Assembly: GCA_951799405.1 (NCBI GenBank)
Contig: OX637363.1
Span: 6,324,001 to 6,388,000, forward strand
Source of the DNA: Agapetus fuscipes
Taxonomy: Eukaryota; Arthropoda; Insecta; Trichoptera; Glossosomatidae
Direction of reading: 5' to 3'
Length of the DNA stretch: 64,000 nucleotides
A program made the position numbers and the translations under genes. The stretch's first letter is position 1. Each line of letters opens with the position of its first letter. Shown here in pieces: positions 28,895 through 40,259 of this stretch. The notes under the pieces were generated by a model. That model saw nothing but the letters and a program-made list of their open reading frames with translations. It searched no databases and was not told where the DNA came from.

Positions 28895-29150
28895 TATTCC
28901 TTGACTTATAGGTTGGTATGAGGCTGACCACCCATACTGTAAAAAATGGTTCACTTTGCCAATGTCGCCCCTGTTTCAGGGAAGGACGGCAAGAGTTGCA
29001 GGGCTTATGTTCATTTGAGATTGGGTTTTTGTAATGTAGGTCTACATGCGGCATGTGTTAGCGCGAAATTATACATGTCAGCTTGTGGGAATGCATTTAA
29101 TATAAATCTTAAATGATATATATATCTTTGCAGCTTAGATTAGATTAGAT
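28895..29150 (+). repeat. R1 copy
   Basis: Full length, CCTTGACTTATAGGTTGGTA to GCAGCTTAGATTAGATTAGA. Confidence 0.8.
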
Positions 29151-29159
29151 TAGGTTCAG

Positions 29160-29290
29160 GTTTTATTTATTTATCTAACACACGCAGCAATTGTAAGCGT
29201 AAACCTATAGGACGTGCCTGATTTACCTATATGCATTAAGAGAAAATAAACCATAAATGTTAGATATATCTGTGCAACTTAAATTATAAA
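29160..29290 (+). repeat. R1 3' fragment, decayed
   Basis: ACACGCAGCAATTGTAAGCG to CTGTGCAACTTAAATTAT. Confidence 0.45.
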
Positions 29291-29529
29291 AATGTGACAT
29301 AGTTATGAAAGTAATTTTGTAAATCTAAATAGGTACTGGTTGAAATGCATTTTTTTTTTTTACTTTTTTCATATTTTTCATGTTTTTATGTTAAAATATA
29401 TATTTGACAATGTGAAAACGTCCAAAGGTCGTTTAGAACCATAGACAACCATCTAGATTTTTTTCGAAAACGAGAAAAAATTATGGAAATGGTGAGAAAA
29501 TGTTTTACCGTTTATCTATAATAGGTACA

Positions 29530-29790
29530 ATCTATAATCTAAGTTGCAACGACATAATAATATTAACATTCAAAACTCATATCAAATGCATGCCCACAAA
29601 CATACACGTGTTAGTTCGCGTTTACGAATGCTGAATGTGTACTTACAAATTGAAACAATACCTCAAATGAACATAAACCCTGCATCTTTTGCCGACTTTC
29701 TCTGAAACAGGGGTGGTTTTGGCAAATTAAACATTTTTTTATGGTATGGGTGGTCAGCCTCATACCAACCTATAAGTCAAGGATCTATTT
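29530..29790 (-). repeat. R1 copy
   Basis: TCTAAGTTGCAACGACATAA to CCAACCTATAAGTCAAGG. The sequence after it (29791-30205) is unassigned. Confidence 0.75.
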
Positions 29791-30209
29791 TCGAAAAACA
29801 ACTTAGATTGCTTTAGCCGACAACTTATATGACGCAGTCAACATGACGCCAGTTGTAAAATAGTATTGAATGAATGTACGCAAAAAATAAATAAAAGAAA
29901 ATATAATTTATGACCACACTGTGAAATGCAACTCATTGACGAAATGTCAAAATATTCTGCGCAAGTGAAACAGAAATAGTGTGTAGTTATGCGGAGATGG
30001 GTGAGTGAGAGTGAGATGACAATATACTTGTTCATTTCCTTTGCAGAATGTATTATTGTCAATTACAATAGACTGTTCGAAATATGAATGTTTACACAGG
30101 GATTTCAAAAAAAATATTCAGTATTTTCAAACTAAAAATATTTTCGTGTTATGATAAAAATTACTGGAAGCCACGCGAACATATTCCTTTCAGAATACAA
30201 CATGTATTA

Positions 30210-30305
30210 TTTTTAAGGACAACCTTATAGCTGTAAAAATAAATAGGTTCCACACCATATGGCGTCAATGAGGGGAGAACGTGGTAAGGAGTAACACTAC
30301 ATATG
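30210..30305 (+). repeat. S2 tail fragment
   Basis: GTAAAAATAAATAGGTTCCA through AGTAACACTACATATG. Confidence 0.5.
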
Positions 30306-30364
30306 CAGGCCAATTTCATATCGTACAAAATACAATTTTACTCTTGTCACCCTTATTTGAAGTG

Positions 30365-30625
30365 AATAAACGCAAAACGCAACTAACCTACACATATAGT
30401 GTGACTCCTTACAGCGTTGTCCCTTCAGGAACGCCATATGGTGTGTGGAACCTATTTATTTGTACAGCTATAGGTAAGGTTATCCTTATGCCAACCGTGT
30501 CACGTGAAGTAGGGGTTTCCCGGTATCCGAGGAGGACAGTTGTCATTTGCATTGAAGGCTGAGTAAGCCTTGTTGGTGCTTTTATTTTGAGTTTGAAATA
30601 AACACCAAAACGGGCAATAATTTTC
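30365..30625 (-). repeat. S2 SINE lacking its tRNA head
   Basis: Tail CGCAACTAACCTACACATAT to AACACCAAAACGGGCAA. Stops exactly where the next S2 head begins, making a head-to-head pair. Confidence 0.7.
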
Positions 30626-30626
30626 T

Positions 30627-30960
30627 TGGTCGATAGCTCAGTTGGCAGAGTGCTTGCATTCCATGCCCTGAGCTCGGGTTCGAATCCCACCGAGGGTGAC
30701 AGACATGATTTCCCGTTTCGATGTTTAAGTATTTCAAACCTCAAAATAAAATACCGGCATGGTTTACTCAGCCTTCACAAGAAATGAGTACCAGCCCTCT
30801 CGAGAGCCGGGAAACCCCACTCCAACTGAAGTGGTTGACGTAAGGCCGGCCCCCTTACCTGTAAAAATAAATAGGTTCAACTCGACACATGCGATTCAGG
30901 GATAACGCGGCAAGAAGTTACACTATATGTGTAGCTTAGTTGCGTTGCGTTTTTTTCACC
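30627..30960 (+). repeat. S2 SINE, reference full-length copy
   Basis: A box TAGCTCAGTTGG at 30634-30645, B box GGTTCGAATCC at 30677-30687, body and tail complete, ending GCTTAGTTGCGTTGCG and T6. Confidence 0.8.
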
Positions 30961-31209
30961 GGTATGAAATGCAAGCATTCTACCAACTGGACTATCGTCC
31001 GGACAATAACCTAAATAAGGTTTTTTTTCTGGGAAGGTTGCACTTTTTTTTGTTCATCATATTATTGCTTTCTGCCTGAGCTCTGCCATCAATAATTCAA
31101 AGTTGTAACAATGGAATGAGTAACCTAGAGTTGCTATTTAATGTTCAAATTCGAATGACAAATTTTAAGCAGAATCAGACGCGTGCATTGCTTTTAGGCA
31201 TAAACACCC

Positions 31210-31470
31210 CTTAATCTATAATCTAAGCTGCAAAGAGATATGTTAACATTTAAGGCTCATATTAAATGCATGTCCATAGACAGGCACATGTAGGTTCGCG
31301 CCTACACATTCTTCGTGTGTGCATACAAATAAAACAAAATCTCACATGAACATAAACCTTGCAACTCCTGCCGCCTGTACCTGAAACCGGGGTGGCATTG
31401 GCAAAAGTGAACTAATTTTTACAGAACGCGGGATCGCCCTCAACCTATCATTTAAGGACAATATTAAAAA
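31210..31470 (-). repeat. R1 copy
   Basis: TCTAAGCTGCAAAGAGATAT to CAACCTATCATTTAAGGAC. A short second 3' fragment lies at 31495-31600. Confidence 0.65.
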
Positions 31471-31737
31471 AAAAATCTATACCTCTAAATAATAATATCC
31501 ATAATCTGAGCTGCAACGATGATAAAGTATTTAAGATTTATATTATTTAGGTAATGCAAGCTGACAAGGAGAGAGTGTTTTGAGTCCACGCCTTTGAATC
31601 ATTAATATCATAAAAATATTACAGATGTTCTAGAGACCTCAACGCACGGTAAAGTTTTAAAATAATAAATGAGTCTACTTTTCAGAGAATCTGGGTACCT
31701 TTAGCGGAATAGTGAAAAAGTGGCACTTAATCTTTAT

Positions 31738-31983
31738 CGGGGCTATTCTTAGACATTTTAGTCGTCAGTTGAGCCCACGCTTTGACAAACTAAATATGAT
31801 GCATTTGTATGAAGACCTGTCAATCCAAGATGGCCGCAAGTGAACAGCTGATTTGTTTTCATACAAATATTACAAAATTCGTTAGGTAAGAATGACCGTG
31901 CTGATGAAACTTCCAGCGCAGGCACCATTAGTTTGTCAAAGCGTGGGCTCAACCGACGACTACAATGTCTAAGAATAGTCCCG
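31738..31983 (-). mobile_element. M1 MITE, full copy, inverted interior
   Basis: Same termini as at 16800, but the interior (CAAGATGGCCGCAAGTGAAC) reads in the opposite sense, so the insertion is in the other orientation. Confidence 0.7.
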
Positions 31984-31999
31984 AATGTCTTTTGCAAAA

Positions 32000-32135
32000 A
32001 AACTGCCTTCACTGATACGTTGGAATGAGGTTGACCACCCATAATCTTAACAATTGTTTCACTTTTTGCAATGTCACACCTGTTTTAGAAAAAGTCGGCA
32101 GTTGCAGGATTACTGTACTTTTAAATATATCGATG
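32000..32135 (+). repeat. R1 5' half, decayed
   Basis: GATACGTTGGAATGAGGTTG to CAGTTGCAGGATTACTG. Confidence 0.5.
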
Positions 32136-32184
32136 ATTTACTGAAGGCATTTTTTGATTGATTATATTTTAAGAGCCCTGTGCA

Positions 32185-32410
32185 AGCTTGGTGGTAGCTA
32201 TAGAAACCTAAAAATTACTCAAGCAAGAACAAACAGTTGAATGCTGGATGGACTTTTGGCGACCGGTCTTTGGTAAAGGCGTATAAATTTTTGAATTCGA
32301 AGACTTATTTAAAAATTAAATGTCAATTTTGTTGTACGTCGCCGGGGTTTGAATCCGAAATCCTTTGATGACGAGGCCATAACGTTAACCACTGGACTAA
32401 CGAACCTGCC
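32185..32410 (-). repeat. S1 SINE
   Basis: Body CTCAAGCAAGAAC to GACCGGTCTTTGGTAAAGGC, B box region GGGTTTGAATCC and head GTTAACCACTGGACTAACG. Confidence 0.65.
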
Positions 32411-32474
32411 AAGTTGTAAAGTTTGGTCATTGTTTCAGTAAATAAGCATGAAGCTTATGTATGCGGCAACTTAA

Positions 32475-32815
32475 ACAAGTTTTGCTGGAGAGATGTTTTC
32501 TGGGACCTGTTGCCGTAGTCTATGGGAGTTGGAGCTTCCGGACGTTTCGCCCATGTCTACGATGGACTTCTTCAGCGTGAAGTATGATGATGAAGGGGAT
32601 CTTAATGAAAACTGTGAGGCTTTCATCACACATTTTATTACACATCTCAGTTTTCATTAAGATCATCTTCATCATCGTACTTCACGCTGAAGAAGCCCAT
32701 CGTAGACATAGGCGGAACGTCCGGAAGCATCAGCTCCCATAGATTACGGCAACAGATCCTGGAAAACATTTCTCCAGCATCATCAGCCGGCCGTGTAAGC
32801 CTAAGACTTTTACAC
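32475..32815. repeat. H1 element, two-armed palindrome with two cores
   Basis: Left arm TTTGCTGGAGAGATGTTTTC..., right arm ...GAAAACATTTCTCCAGCAT. Each arm carries a hammerhead-like core. The minus-strand core (32535-32582) is intact: CTTC, CG, CTGAAGA, stem II with AUGGGC side, GAA, ACGT, C, CGGAAG. The plus-strand core (32680-32727) has GGAA in place of GAAA and is probably dead. Confidence 0.7.
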
Positions 32816-32869
32816 GGGTTTGCTTGTGTTCGTGCATCTTCAGATTAATCATGGATTATAAATTATAGA

Positions 32870-32935
32870 GTGCATGCCCCGAGTCCGACACTATTGTACG
32901 GAAGTGAAGCATAGACGCAAGCCGTAAATAGTCTT
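32870..32935 (+). repeat. LINE-a fragment
   Basis: TTGTACGGAAGTGAAGCATA encodes the YGSEA motif of the LINE-a RT tail. Confidence 0.45.
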
Positions 32936-33474
32936 AATACAGCCTCAAATGGAGTTGGCTGTTGGAAATAAATATTATTTTATTAATGCTCGGTTCATTG
33001 ATCTTTTTGTATGTGATTTTACCCATTCAACGCGACCTATCACGTACTTGTACCATTTTATAATATCGCGCTGTGTAGGCATTGATATATAACTATTGGT
33101 AGAATCTACCATTAGAAATTATACTCCTTTGTCTTTTTTGTCCGGTCAAAATGGCGGTTGACCTGTAATGTTGGCGGCTAGGGTTTCTTAAATTAGAATT
33201 TGTTTTCTGTTTAGTTTTTGATGTAATTTGTTATGTATGTTTCTTGACTGATAGGTTGGTACCTATGCGGCTGACCACCTTTGCTGTAGAAAATGGTTCA
33301 CTTGCCAATGTCACCACTCTTTCAGGTAAGGTAGGCAGGAGTTGCAGGCAGAGGCGGCTCCTCAATAAAAATGTTGGCAGTTCATAATTTCCGCAAGTTC
33401 ATTTTTTCTTGTATTTTTTTTGCTTTGAATGGAAATTGCAAGAAATACGTAAATATATTATATTGTTTTATTTA

Positions 33475-33642
33475 GTTATTAAAAACTCGTAAAACTTTGT
33501 AAAAAACGTTTTCGACTACACAGTAGTCATCATCAGGTCTGTGTCATTTAAAAAATAATAATAAAAAGTGAAAATAAAACAGATTTTGTTAAAACTAAAT
33601 AAAGATGAATTTTCACAGTGTTAATGCACCAACCATCCAAAA
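33475..33642 (-). mobile_element. H2 retroposon with 16-bp target duplication
   Basis: 168 bp flanked by TATATTGTTTTATTTA at 33459-33474 and 33643-33658. The minus-strand core is CTGATGA (33530-33536), extra T, stem II GACTAC/GTAGTC (6 bp), GAA, palindrome AACGTT, then T. Shares the GAATTTTCACAGTGTTAATG block with the copy at 13834, but in opposite order relative to the core. Confidence 0.7.
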
Positions 33643-33714
33643 TATATTGTTTTATTTACGTATACACGAGTAAGTACCTACACCCGTTTTGTTGCATAAC
33701 AAATAAGCGTATTT

Positions 33715-34005
33715 TTAGCTCGTACTTACAGTTACATATTTGAGCTGGAAATCCTCCTTCGCTTGAGCGAAAGCCTCAATCAAACCCAAATCAGCACAAA
33801 ATTGTACACAATCAATTATTCTAGATATAATTATTAATCTGTTTGAACGCACTTCGTAATTGAACTTTTTAATTGATTGTCTATAACTAACATCAAGCAT
33901 TTGTCGAAGATCTGTTCGGCCTAATACATTGAAATGCATTACAAGCTCAACTTGAGTTTGCGAAAGTGCATGCTGTTTAACTTTTATCTTTTTCACCATC
34001 TTCAC
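33715..34005 (-). pseudogene. Possible hAT transposase N-terminal remnant
   Basis: A 96-codon minus-strand frame. Residues RSNRLIIISRIIDCVQFCAD resemble the segment after the TTF-type zinc finger in hAT/ZMYM-like transposases, where a helix of the form NRxxLSRIIDxVxFC precedes an RGH motif. Here RGH is not found and the frame ends soon after, so if the reading is right it is a truncated remnant. No BED/TTF cysteines and no DDE or RW motifs are visible. It lies inside the hAT termini and on the strand expected for a transcript starting at the 35920 end. The match is from memory of the family pattern and is weak. Confidence 0.35.
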
Positions 34006-34617
34006 ACACTTGCGATGCTTTCAAATAATGTTCTTTTTCAAATACTATTCATCTATGATGTTTTTTATAATGTCCATGTTTACTTTATTATTAAAATTTA
34101 TCGTCAGGAAATTAGTAAAAAACAAAATTGTAAGTTGTTTCACGATAAATTAGAAAATAATGGAAAAAATCTTGACGTTCGATGAAAAAACATCCAGCAG
34201 CTGTTTATTTTAACGTCAACTGATGACGGAATGGAGGTCAACCAAATTCGAGTTACTGGCTTATATTATTTGTGATCAATGTCCTACAAGGATTTCATTG
34301 TTTTCGAATATCTACGAACGAATACTTATAATATTCGGCAATGCACGCAGCTGTCTTCGTCGCACGCACTAAAAAACCTATAATTTATCCGCTCTCTCCC
34401 TCCATATCACGGTTTCTAACCGATCTCAGAAAATGTATGGGAATAATCCATTGAAATCCGTTCACTTGGACAAATGCACGAGGAGTATAACTAAACAATA
34501 ATATTATGTATTATGTATGGCGGCTTTGTACTTGCGTAAACCTCAGGCGCTCCATATAATTATGATTTTTAACTTCAGGGACCATTCAAAACATCTGCCA
34601 CACACAGCCACACAATA

Positions 34618-35836
34618 TTTTTTTATTTTTTTTTTTTTTTTTTTTTTTTTTTATTTTGATCAAATTTCTTATTACATTATACATATATTTTTAACAATGT
34701 TTTTTTTTTTTTTTTTTTGCTTACCCTCATGCTGAAAGCAGAATGCTTGTGCGCATGCAGGGCGGGATACTACTTAACATTTTTTTTATTTTTTTTTAGC
34801 TACACATATTTAGTTAAATATTATTAACATATTATACAAATTACAAAATATACATATTTTTTTAACAAGAAAACAGTACCTCATCAAAAAGAGACTTCGC
34901 TCTTGTGTTAGATGAGGGATGCCTTAATCGAGCTTAAAACATTTTACTTAAATACAAATAATAATACAAAAAATAATGTGTCAGGATAATGAAAAGGAAA
35001 GCAAATGTAAGAAAAAACAAAATAAGAACAAACAGTAGTATGAATCAGAAAAGAAAAAAAAGAATAGCAGCGAAATATAAAATTAGTCATGATTAAATAC
35101 AAATATAAATACAAAGGATACAATTTAATGTTAAGCGTACTTAAAAATGGAAAAAAGAAAAAGCAATAGAAAAGAGAAAATAAACAAAAATCAAAAACAT
35201 AAACAATAATGAATTTTGCTCTAATCGAAGTTAAGCATTTCTCTGCTTTGTTCACTAAAGTATGCTTTTATTTTAGTCTTAAATGTAATCAAATTTTGTA
35301 TTCCTTTAATATCTGGCGGTAAATTGTTAAAATTAATTACCCCATGATAGATAAAGCTATTTTGCGAATGTTTTTTTTCAAATTTTGGAATTTTTAAATC
35401 ATATTTATATCTTATTGAGTGACTATTTAGAAGATTAAGGCTTTTTTTATCTTTTAAAATTTGCAATATACTATATTTTTTATATATGATGTCTATAGTG
35501 GGAACATTGAACATTTTGAATAAAAGTTCTGACGGATATGTCGAGGGCTTTTTTAATATTATTTTAATTATTAGTTTTTGGACCACCCTTATGGGGTCTA
35601 TTATATTAGAGTATGATCCTCCCCATCCAATTATACCATATTGCAATAAAGATTGAACTGTAGCGTAGTAAACTCTTTTTAGGATATTAATTTCCAGAAT
35701 ATTTCGTAGTCTTATGAATATGTAGATACATTTCCTAATTCTTTTAATTAGTTCACACGTATGTGTTTTCCACTTTAAATGTTGATCTATGTATACGCCT
35801 AAGTATTTTATTTTAATATATACTTTTATATTTTAA
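34618..35836 (-). pseudogene. LINE (Jockey/CR1-like) RT C-terminus, 3' UTR and poly-A
   Basis: The minus-strand frame is open from about 35834 to 35221, some 204 codons with no stop, though 5'-truncated. Motifs in order: KYLGVYIDQHLKWKTH, LRNILEINILKRVYY, LLQYGIIGWGG, VVQKLIIKIILKK, then PSELLF and FNNLPPDIK near the end. This is the RT connection/thumb tail found in Jockey- and CR1-type LINEs (LGV-x-hD-x-LxW, then YGI-x-xWG, then LQ-x-K). About 600 bp of 3' UTR follow, ending in two long T runs (34619-34652, 34699-34718) that are poly-A on the sense strand. It inserted into the hAT element. An undamaged frame suggests a fairly young insertion. Confidence 0.7.
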
Positions 35837-36089
35837 AGTTTATACAATTATTTTGTTAAAATTATTACAAAATCTAGGTAGTGCACTGTCCCGTTGAACT
35901 ATATTGGCGAACCGCCTCTGGTTGCAGGGTTTATGTTCATTTGCACTTGTAATCGCAAACTTACAAGTGTAGGCATGCATTTGATATGAGGTTTGAATGT
36001 TAATATATCCTTGTCTATAATATATACGTGTCTGCTTGTGAAAATGCAAATAATGTGAATCTTTCATGTTAATGATTAGATTAGATTTA

Positions 36090-36280
36090 CTCAGCCTTTA
36101 CTAGGAATGAGAACCAGCCCCCCTCGGAAGCTGGTAAAATTCACTATAACTGAAGTGGTTGTCGAAGGGCCGACGCCCTTGCCTATAAAATTAAGTAGGT
36201 TCCACTCGCTACATGCAAACCCTTCAGGGATAACGCGGCTAGAAGTTACACTACATGTGTAGCTGTAATTGTAAGTAGCG
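36090..36280 (+). repeat. S2 SINE, headless
   Basis: TTTACTCAGCCTTTACTAGG to CATGTGTAGCTGTAATTG. Confidence 0.6.
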
Positions 36281-36319
36281 TGTATCCATGTAATTTATAA
36301 TCCTAAGTCATGCTGTACA

Positions 36320-36690
36320 TGTTCTTTTGAAATAAACCCCAAACCTCAATTGAACGTAAACCCTGCAATTGTTGCCGACCTTATGGTCGGCCCTGATACA
36401 GGGTTGACATTTTTGCTTACAGCAGTGCTGAAACCTCTAATCTAATCTAAGCTGCAAAGATATATATCATTTAAGATTTATATTAAATGCATTCCCACAA
36501 GCAGACATGTATAATTTCGCGCTAACACATGCCGCATGTGGACCTACATTATAAAAACCCAATCTCAAATGAACATAAGCCCTGCAACTCTTGTCGACCT
36601 TCCCTCAAGCAGGAGTGACATTGGCAAAGTGAACTATTTTTACAGTATGGGTGGTCAGCCGCATACCAACCTATAAGTCAAGGAACTTAT
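36320..36690 (-). repeat. Two R1 copies
   Basis: A short 5' half (36330-36430) with GGTCGGCC duplicated, then a full copy 36435-36690 ending CAACCTATAAGTCAAGGAAC. Confidence 0.7.
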
Positions 36691-36989
36691 AATGCGATTA
36701 ACGATAAATGAATATCTGGTCATCTAGAACCGGTAAAATCCAAGTGGTTGCCTGCCCATGCTTGAAATGCTGCGCACGTCCCTGGTTTATAGTATAACGT
36801 TGACTGGCTCCTATACTCGCCTTAAATGAACTTTTGCGAAAATGCCAGCGCTATAAAAACTGTTTACATAACATGTGCGTTTACTCTCATGTACTTAAAA
36901 TAGTGACTTAAATGTCAAATATACCAAATAGTGATTTAAATGTCAAATATACCTAAAACAGCGCCTTAAATGTCGAGTACCTACGTATT

Positions 36990-37165
36990 TTTAGTTTTTT
37001 TTTTTTTTTTTTTTTAAATATTTATTTAACAAACAACACAAATACATAAAAATATACATAATTTTAAGAAAAATGAAAAAATATATATATATAGCGTACT
37101 GTGTCAATTAGATGTTAAAACTAATAATAAACTAGGGGCGTTGCCCCTGGCTGCTACGCAGCCCA
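36990..37165 (-). repeat. Retroposon-like end with twin hairpins
   Basis: A run of about 22 T (36993-37016) reads as poly-A on the minus strand. Near the other side two perfect hairpins abut: AGGGGC/GCCCCT (37134-37148) and GGCTGC/GCAGCC (37149-37163), each with a 3-nt loop. Confidence 0.4.
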
Positions 37166-37254
37166 ACCCCTTAACATTTGGTGAATGTGTATATTGCGCA
37201 TAGTTTCCTCGCGTTAAAATTCGGAAAACATGTAAAATAAAAACATGCAGCCTT

Positions 37255-39600
37255 TGTAAAAGAAAATCGACCACCCATAGTTTAAAAAATGGTTCACTTT
37301 GAAGATTTCAGCTGTGTTTCAGGGAAGATTGGCAAGAGTTGCAGGGCTTATATTAATTTGAGATTGGGTTTTTATGTTGTAAGTCAACATGCATTATGTG
37401 TAAGCGTGAACTTATAAATGTCTGCTTGTGGGAATGCATTTAATATGAATCTCGATTGGTATGTATCTTTGCAACTTAGATTATAGAACTTAACAAAATA
37501 ATTTCCTTGACTTATAGGTTAGTATGTGGCTGACCACCCATACTGTAAGAATGGTTTACCATGAAAATTTTATCTCTGTTTGAGGAAAAGTCGGCAAGAG
37601 TTGCAGGGCTTATGTTCATTTGAGATTAGTTTTTTATTTTATAAGTCCACATGGGGCATTTGTAAGCGCGAACTTATACCTGTCTGCTAGTGGGAATGCA
37701 TTTAATATGAATCTCAAATGGTATGTATCTTGCAACTTAGATTAATGAACTAAACAAAATAATTTCCTTGACTAAAAGGTTAGTATGTGGCTGACCACCC
37801 ATACTGTAAGCAATGGTTCACAATGCAAATTTTATCTCTGTTTGAGGAAAAGTCGGCAAGAGTTGCAGGGCTTATGTTCATTTGAGATTAGTTTTTTTTA
37901 TTTTGCAAGTCCACATTGGGCATTTGTAAGCGTGAACTTGTACCTGTCTGCTTGTGGGAATGCATTTTATATGAATCTCAAATGGTATGTATCTTTGCAA
38001 CTTAGATTATAGAACTAAACAAAATAATTTCCTTGACTTATAGGTTAGTATGTGGCTGACCACCCATACTGTAAGATTGTTTTACAATGAAAATTTTATC
38101 TCTGTTTGAGGAAAAGTCGGCAAGAGTTGCAGGGCTTATGTTCATTTAAGATTAGTTTTTTATTTTATAAGTCCACATGGGGCATTTGTAAGCGTGAACT
38201 TGTACCTGTCTGCTTGTGGGAATGCATTTTATATGAATCTCAAATGGTATGTATCTTTGCAACTTAGATTATAGAACTAAGCAAAATAATTTCCTTGACT
38301 TATAGGTTAGTATGTGGCTGACCACCCATACTGTAAGATTGTTTTACAATGAAAATTTTATCTCTGTTTGAGGAAAAGTCGGCAAGAGTTGCAGGGCTTA
38401 TGTTCATTTAAGATTAGTTTTTTATTTTATAAGTCCACATGGGGCATTTGTAAGCGCGAACTTATACCTGTCTGCTTGTGGGAATGCATTTAATATGAAT
38501 CTCAAATGGTATGTATCTTTGCAACTTAGATTAATGAACTAAACAAATTAATTTCCTTGACTAAAAGGTTAGTATGTGGCTGACCACCCATACTGTAAGC
38601 AATGGTTCACAATGCAAATTTTATCTCTGTTTGAGGAAAAGTCGGCAAGAGTTGCAGGGCTTATGTTCATTTGAGATTAGTTTTTTTTATTTTGCAAGTC
38701 CACATTGGGCATTTGTAAGCGTGAACTTGTACCTGTCTGCTTGTGGGAATGCATTTAATATGAATCTCAAATGGTATGTATCTTTGCAACTTAGATTAAT
38801 GAACTAAACAAATTAATTTCCTTGACTAAAAGGTTAGTATGTGGCTGACCACCCATACTGTAAGCAATGGTTCACAATGCAAATTTTATCTCTGTTTGAG
38901 GAAAAGTCGGCAAGAGTTGCAGGGCTTATGTTCATTTGAGATTAGTTTTTTTTATTTTGCAAGTCCACATTGGGCATTTGTAAGCGTGAACTTGTACCTG
39001 TCTGCTTGTGGGAATGCATTTAATATGAATCTCAAATGGTATGTATCTTTGCAACTTAGATTATAGAACTAAACAAAATAATTTCCTTGACTAAAAGGTT
39101 AGTATGTGGCTGACCACCCATACTGTAAGCAATGGTTTACCATGCAAATTTTATCTCTGTTTGAGGAAAAGTCGGCAAAAGTTGCAGGGCTTATGTTCAT
39201 TTGAGATTAGTTTTTTTCTTTTGCAAGTCCACATTGGGCATTTGTAAGCGTGAACTTGTACCTGTCTGCGTGTGGGAATGCATTTAATATGAATCTTAAA
39301 TGGTATGTATCTTTGCAACTTAGATTATGTAAAGAAATACACAAAATAATTTTCTTGACTTATAGGTTGGTATGAGGCTGACCACCCATACTTTAAAAAA
39401 TGGTTTACTTTGCAAATTCACCTTTGTTTCAGGGAAGGTTGGCAAGAGTTGCAGGGCTTATGTTTATTTGGAATGGGCTGTTATGTTGTAAGTACACATG
39501 CAGCATATGTAAGCGGGAACTTATACATATCTGCTTGTGGGAATGCATTTAATATAAATCTTAAATGATATATATCTTTGCAGCTTAGATTAGATTAGAT
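37255..39600 (+). repeat. Tandem array of R1 units
   Basis: Nine head-to-tail units of 260-268 bp; starts near 37255 (partial), 37503, 37763, 38029, 38291, 38553, 38818, 39083 and 39351. Units are joined by AGAACTAAACAAAATAATTT, a linker absent from dispersed copies. Two unit types occur: A with GCAATGGTTCACAATGCAAA (37763, 38553, 38818, 39083-like) and B with GATTGTTTTACAATGAAAA (38029, 38291). The last unit (39351) resembles a dispersed R1, so the array grew by unequal exchange from a dispersed copy. A further R1 3' fragment lies at 39600-39685. Confidence 0.85.
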
Positions 39601-39689
39601 TAGAACTTATACATGTCTGCTCGTAAGAATGCATGTAATATGAATCTCAAATGTTATATATGTTTGCAACTTAGATTACAGATTGAAAT

Positions 39690-40255
39690 CCATTTTTATT
39701 TGGCTTTTTTTTTATTTTTAATTTGCATGAAATAAAAGAAAATGTAAAAAAAACTTTTACGTTTTGCCGCTAGATGTCAATATTGTTCCATACATTTTTA
39801 GTATGAACAAACAGATTAATTCCTAAAAGTTTTCATACATTTGTAAACACACACGCGTAAGCTCGCCGCATTGCAGCATATATACAAAAATTAATTTGCT
39901 ATAGAGCATGAATGTGTTTCATCTGCTGTGATGGCATTGATTTTGAAAATCGAAACTCGACGACGAATGACGACGACGAAGGGTAATATAATAAAGGATG
40001 TTTAAAAAATTACATAGAGATTAAAAAATATGGAGCTTAAGTAATATTAAAAAAATAGGAAGACAAAAAAGAAAAAGTAAAATAAAATTTAATTAACTTG
40101 TTTTATTTAATTCTTGTTTATTATCATTTAACTCGTAAACGTTTTTAAGTTCTGTGTTAAATTCACCAATTAAGTACTTTGACATTTATTGAACAATGTT
40201 TTTTGGCACGGATGTTCCCAATTTTTTATTTTTCTCCCGGCATACGTAACATCTC
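39690..40255. other. No recognised feature
   Basis: AT-rich, with a GACGAC microsatellite-like stretch at 39958-39978. Confidence 0.4.
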
Positions 40256-40259
40256 CATG

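Larger units (their letters stand above)
33349..35920 (-). mobile_element. hAT transposon, non-autonomous, nested
   Basis: 2572 bp with termini CAGAGGCGGCTC (33349) and GAACCGCCTCTG (35920), flanked by the perfect 8-bp duplication GTTGCAGG (33341-33348 and 35921-35928), diagnostic of hAT. It holds a possible transposase remnant (33715-34005), an H2 retroposon and a LINE. The empty site is the R1 sequence itself. Confidence 0.85.
33155..36075 (+). repeat. LINE-b 3' end and R1, split by the hAT element
   Basis: Left part 33155-33348 runs from the LINE terminal codons through CTTGACTGATAGG to CAGGAGTTGCAGG. The right part resumes at 35921 with GTTGCAGGGTTTATGTTCAT and ends near 36075 ATTAGATTAGA. 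Confidence 0.75.

Noticed and set aside
30627..30700. Possible genuine tRNA genes at A/B box pairs (also 2922, 17866, 47073)
   Set aside because: Heads do not close into a full cloverleaf with an acceptor stem and continue into SINE bodies shared by many copies.
37785..39066. Repeated 75-codon ORFs with near-identical protein (starting MWLTTHTV)
   Set aside because: They follow the R1 repeat, which lies after the LINE stop codon. The same frame is closed in most dispersed copies, so there is no sign of protein selection.
37255..39600. Possible CRISPR-like array
   Set aside because: Units are about 264 bp and nearly wholly conserved with no short repeat/variable spacer pattern, and the DNA is eukaryotic.
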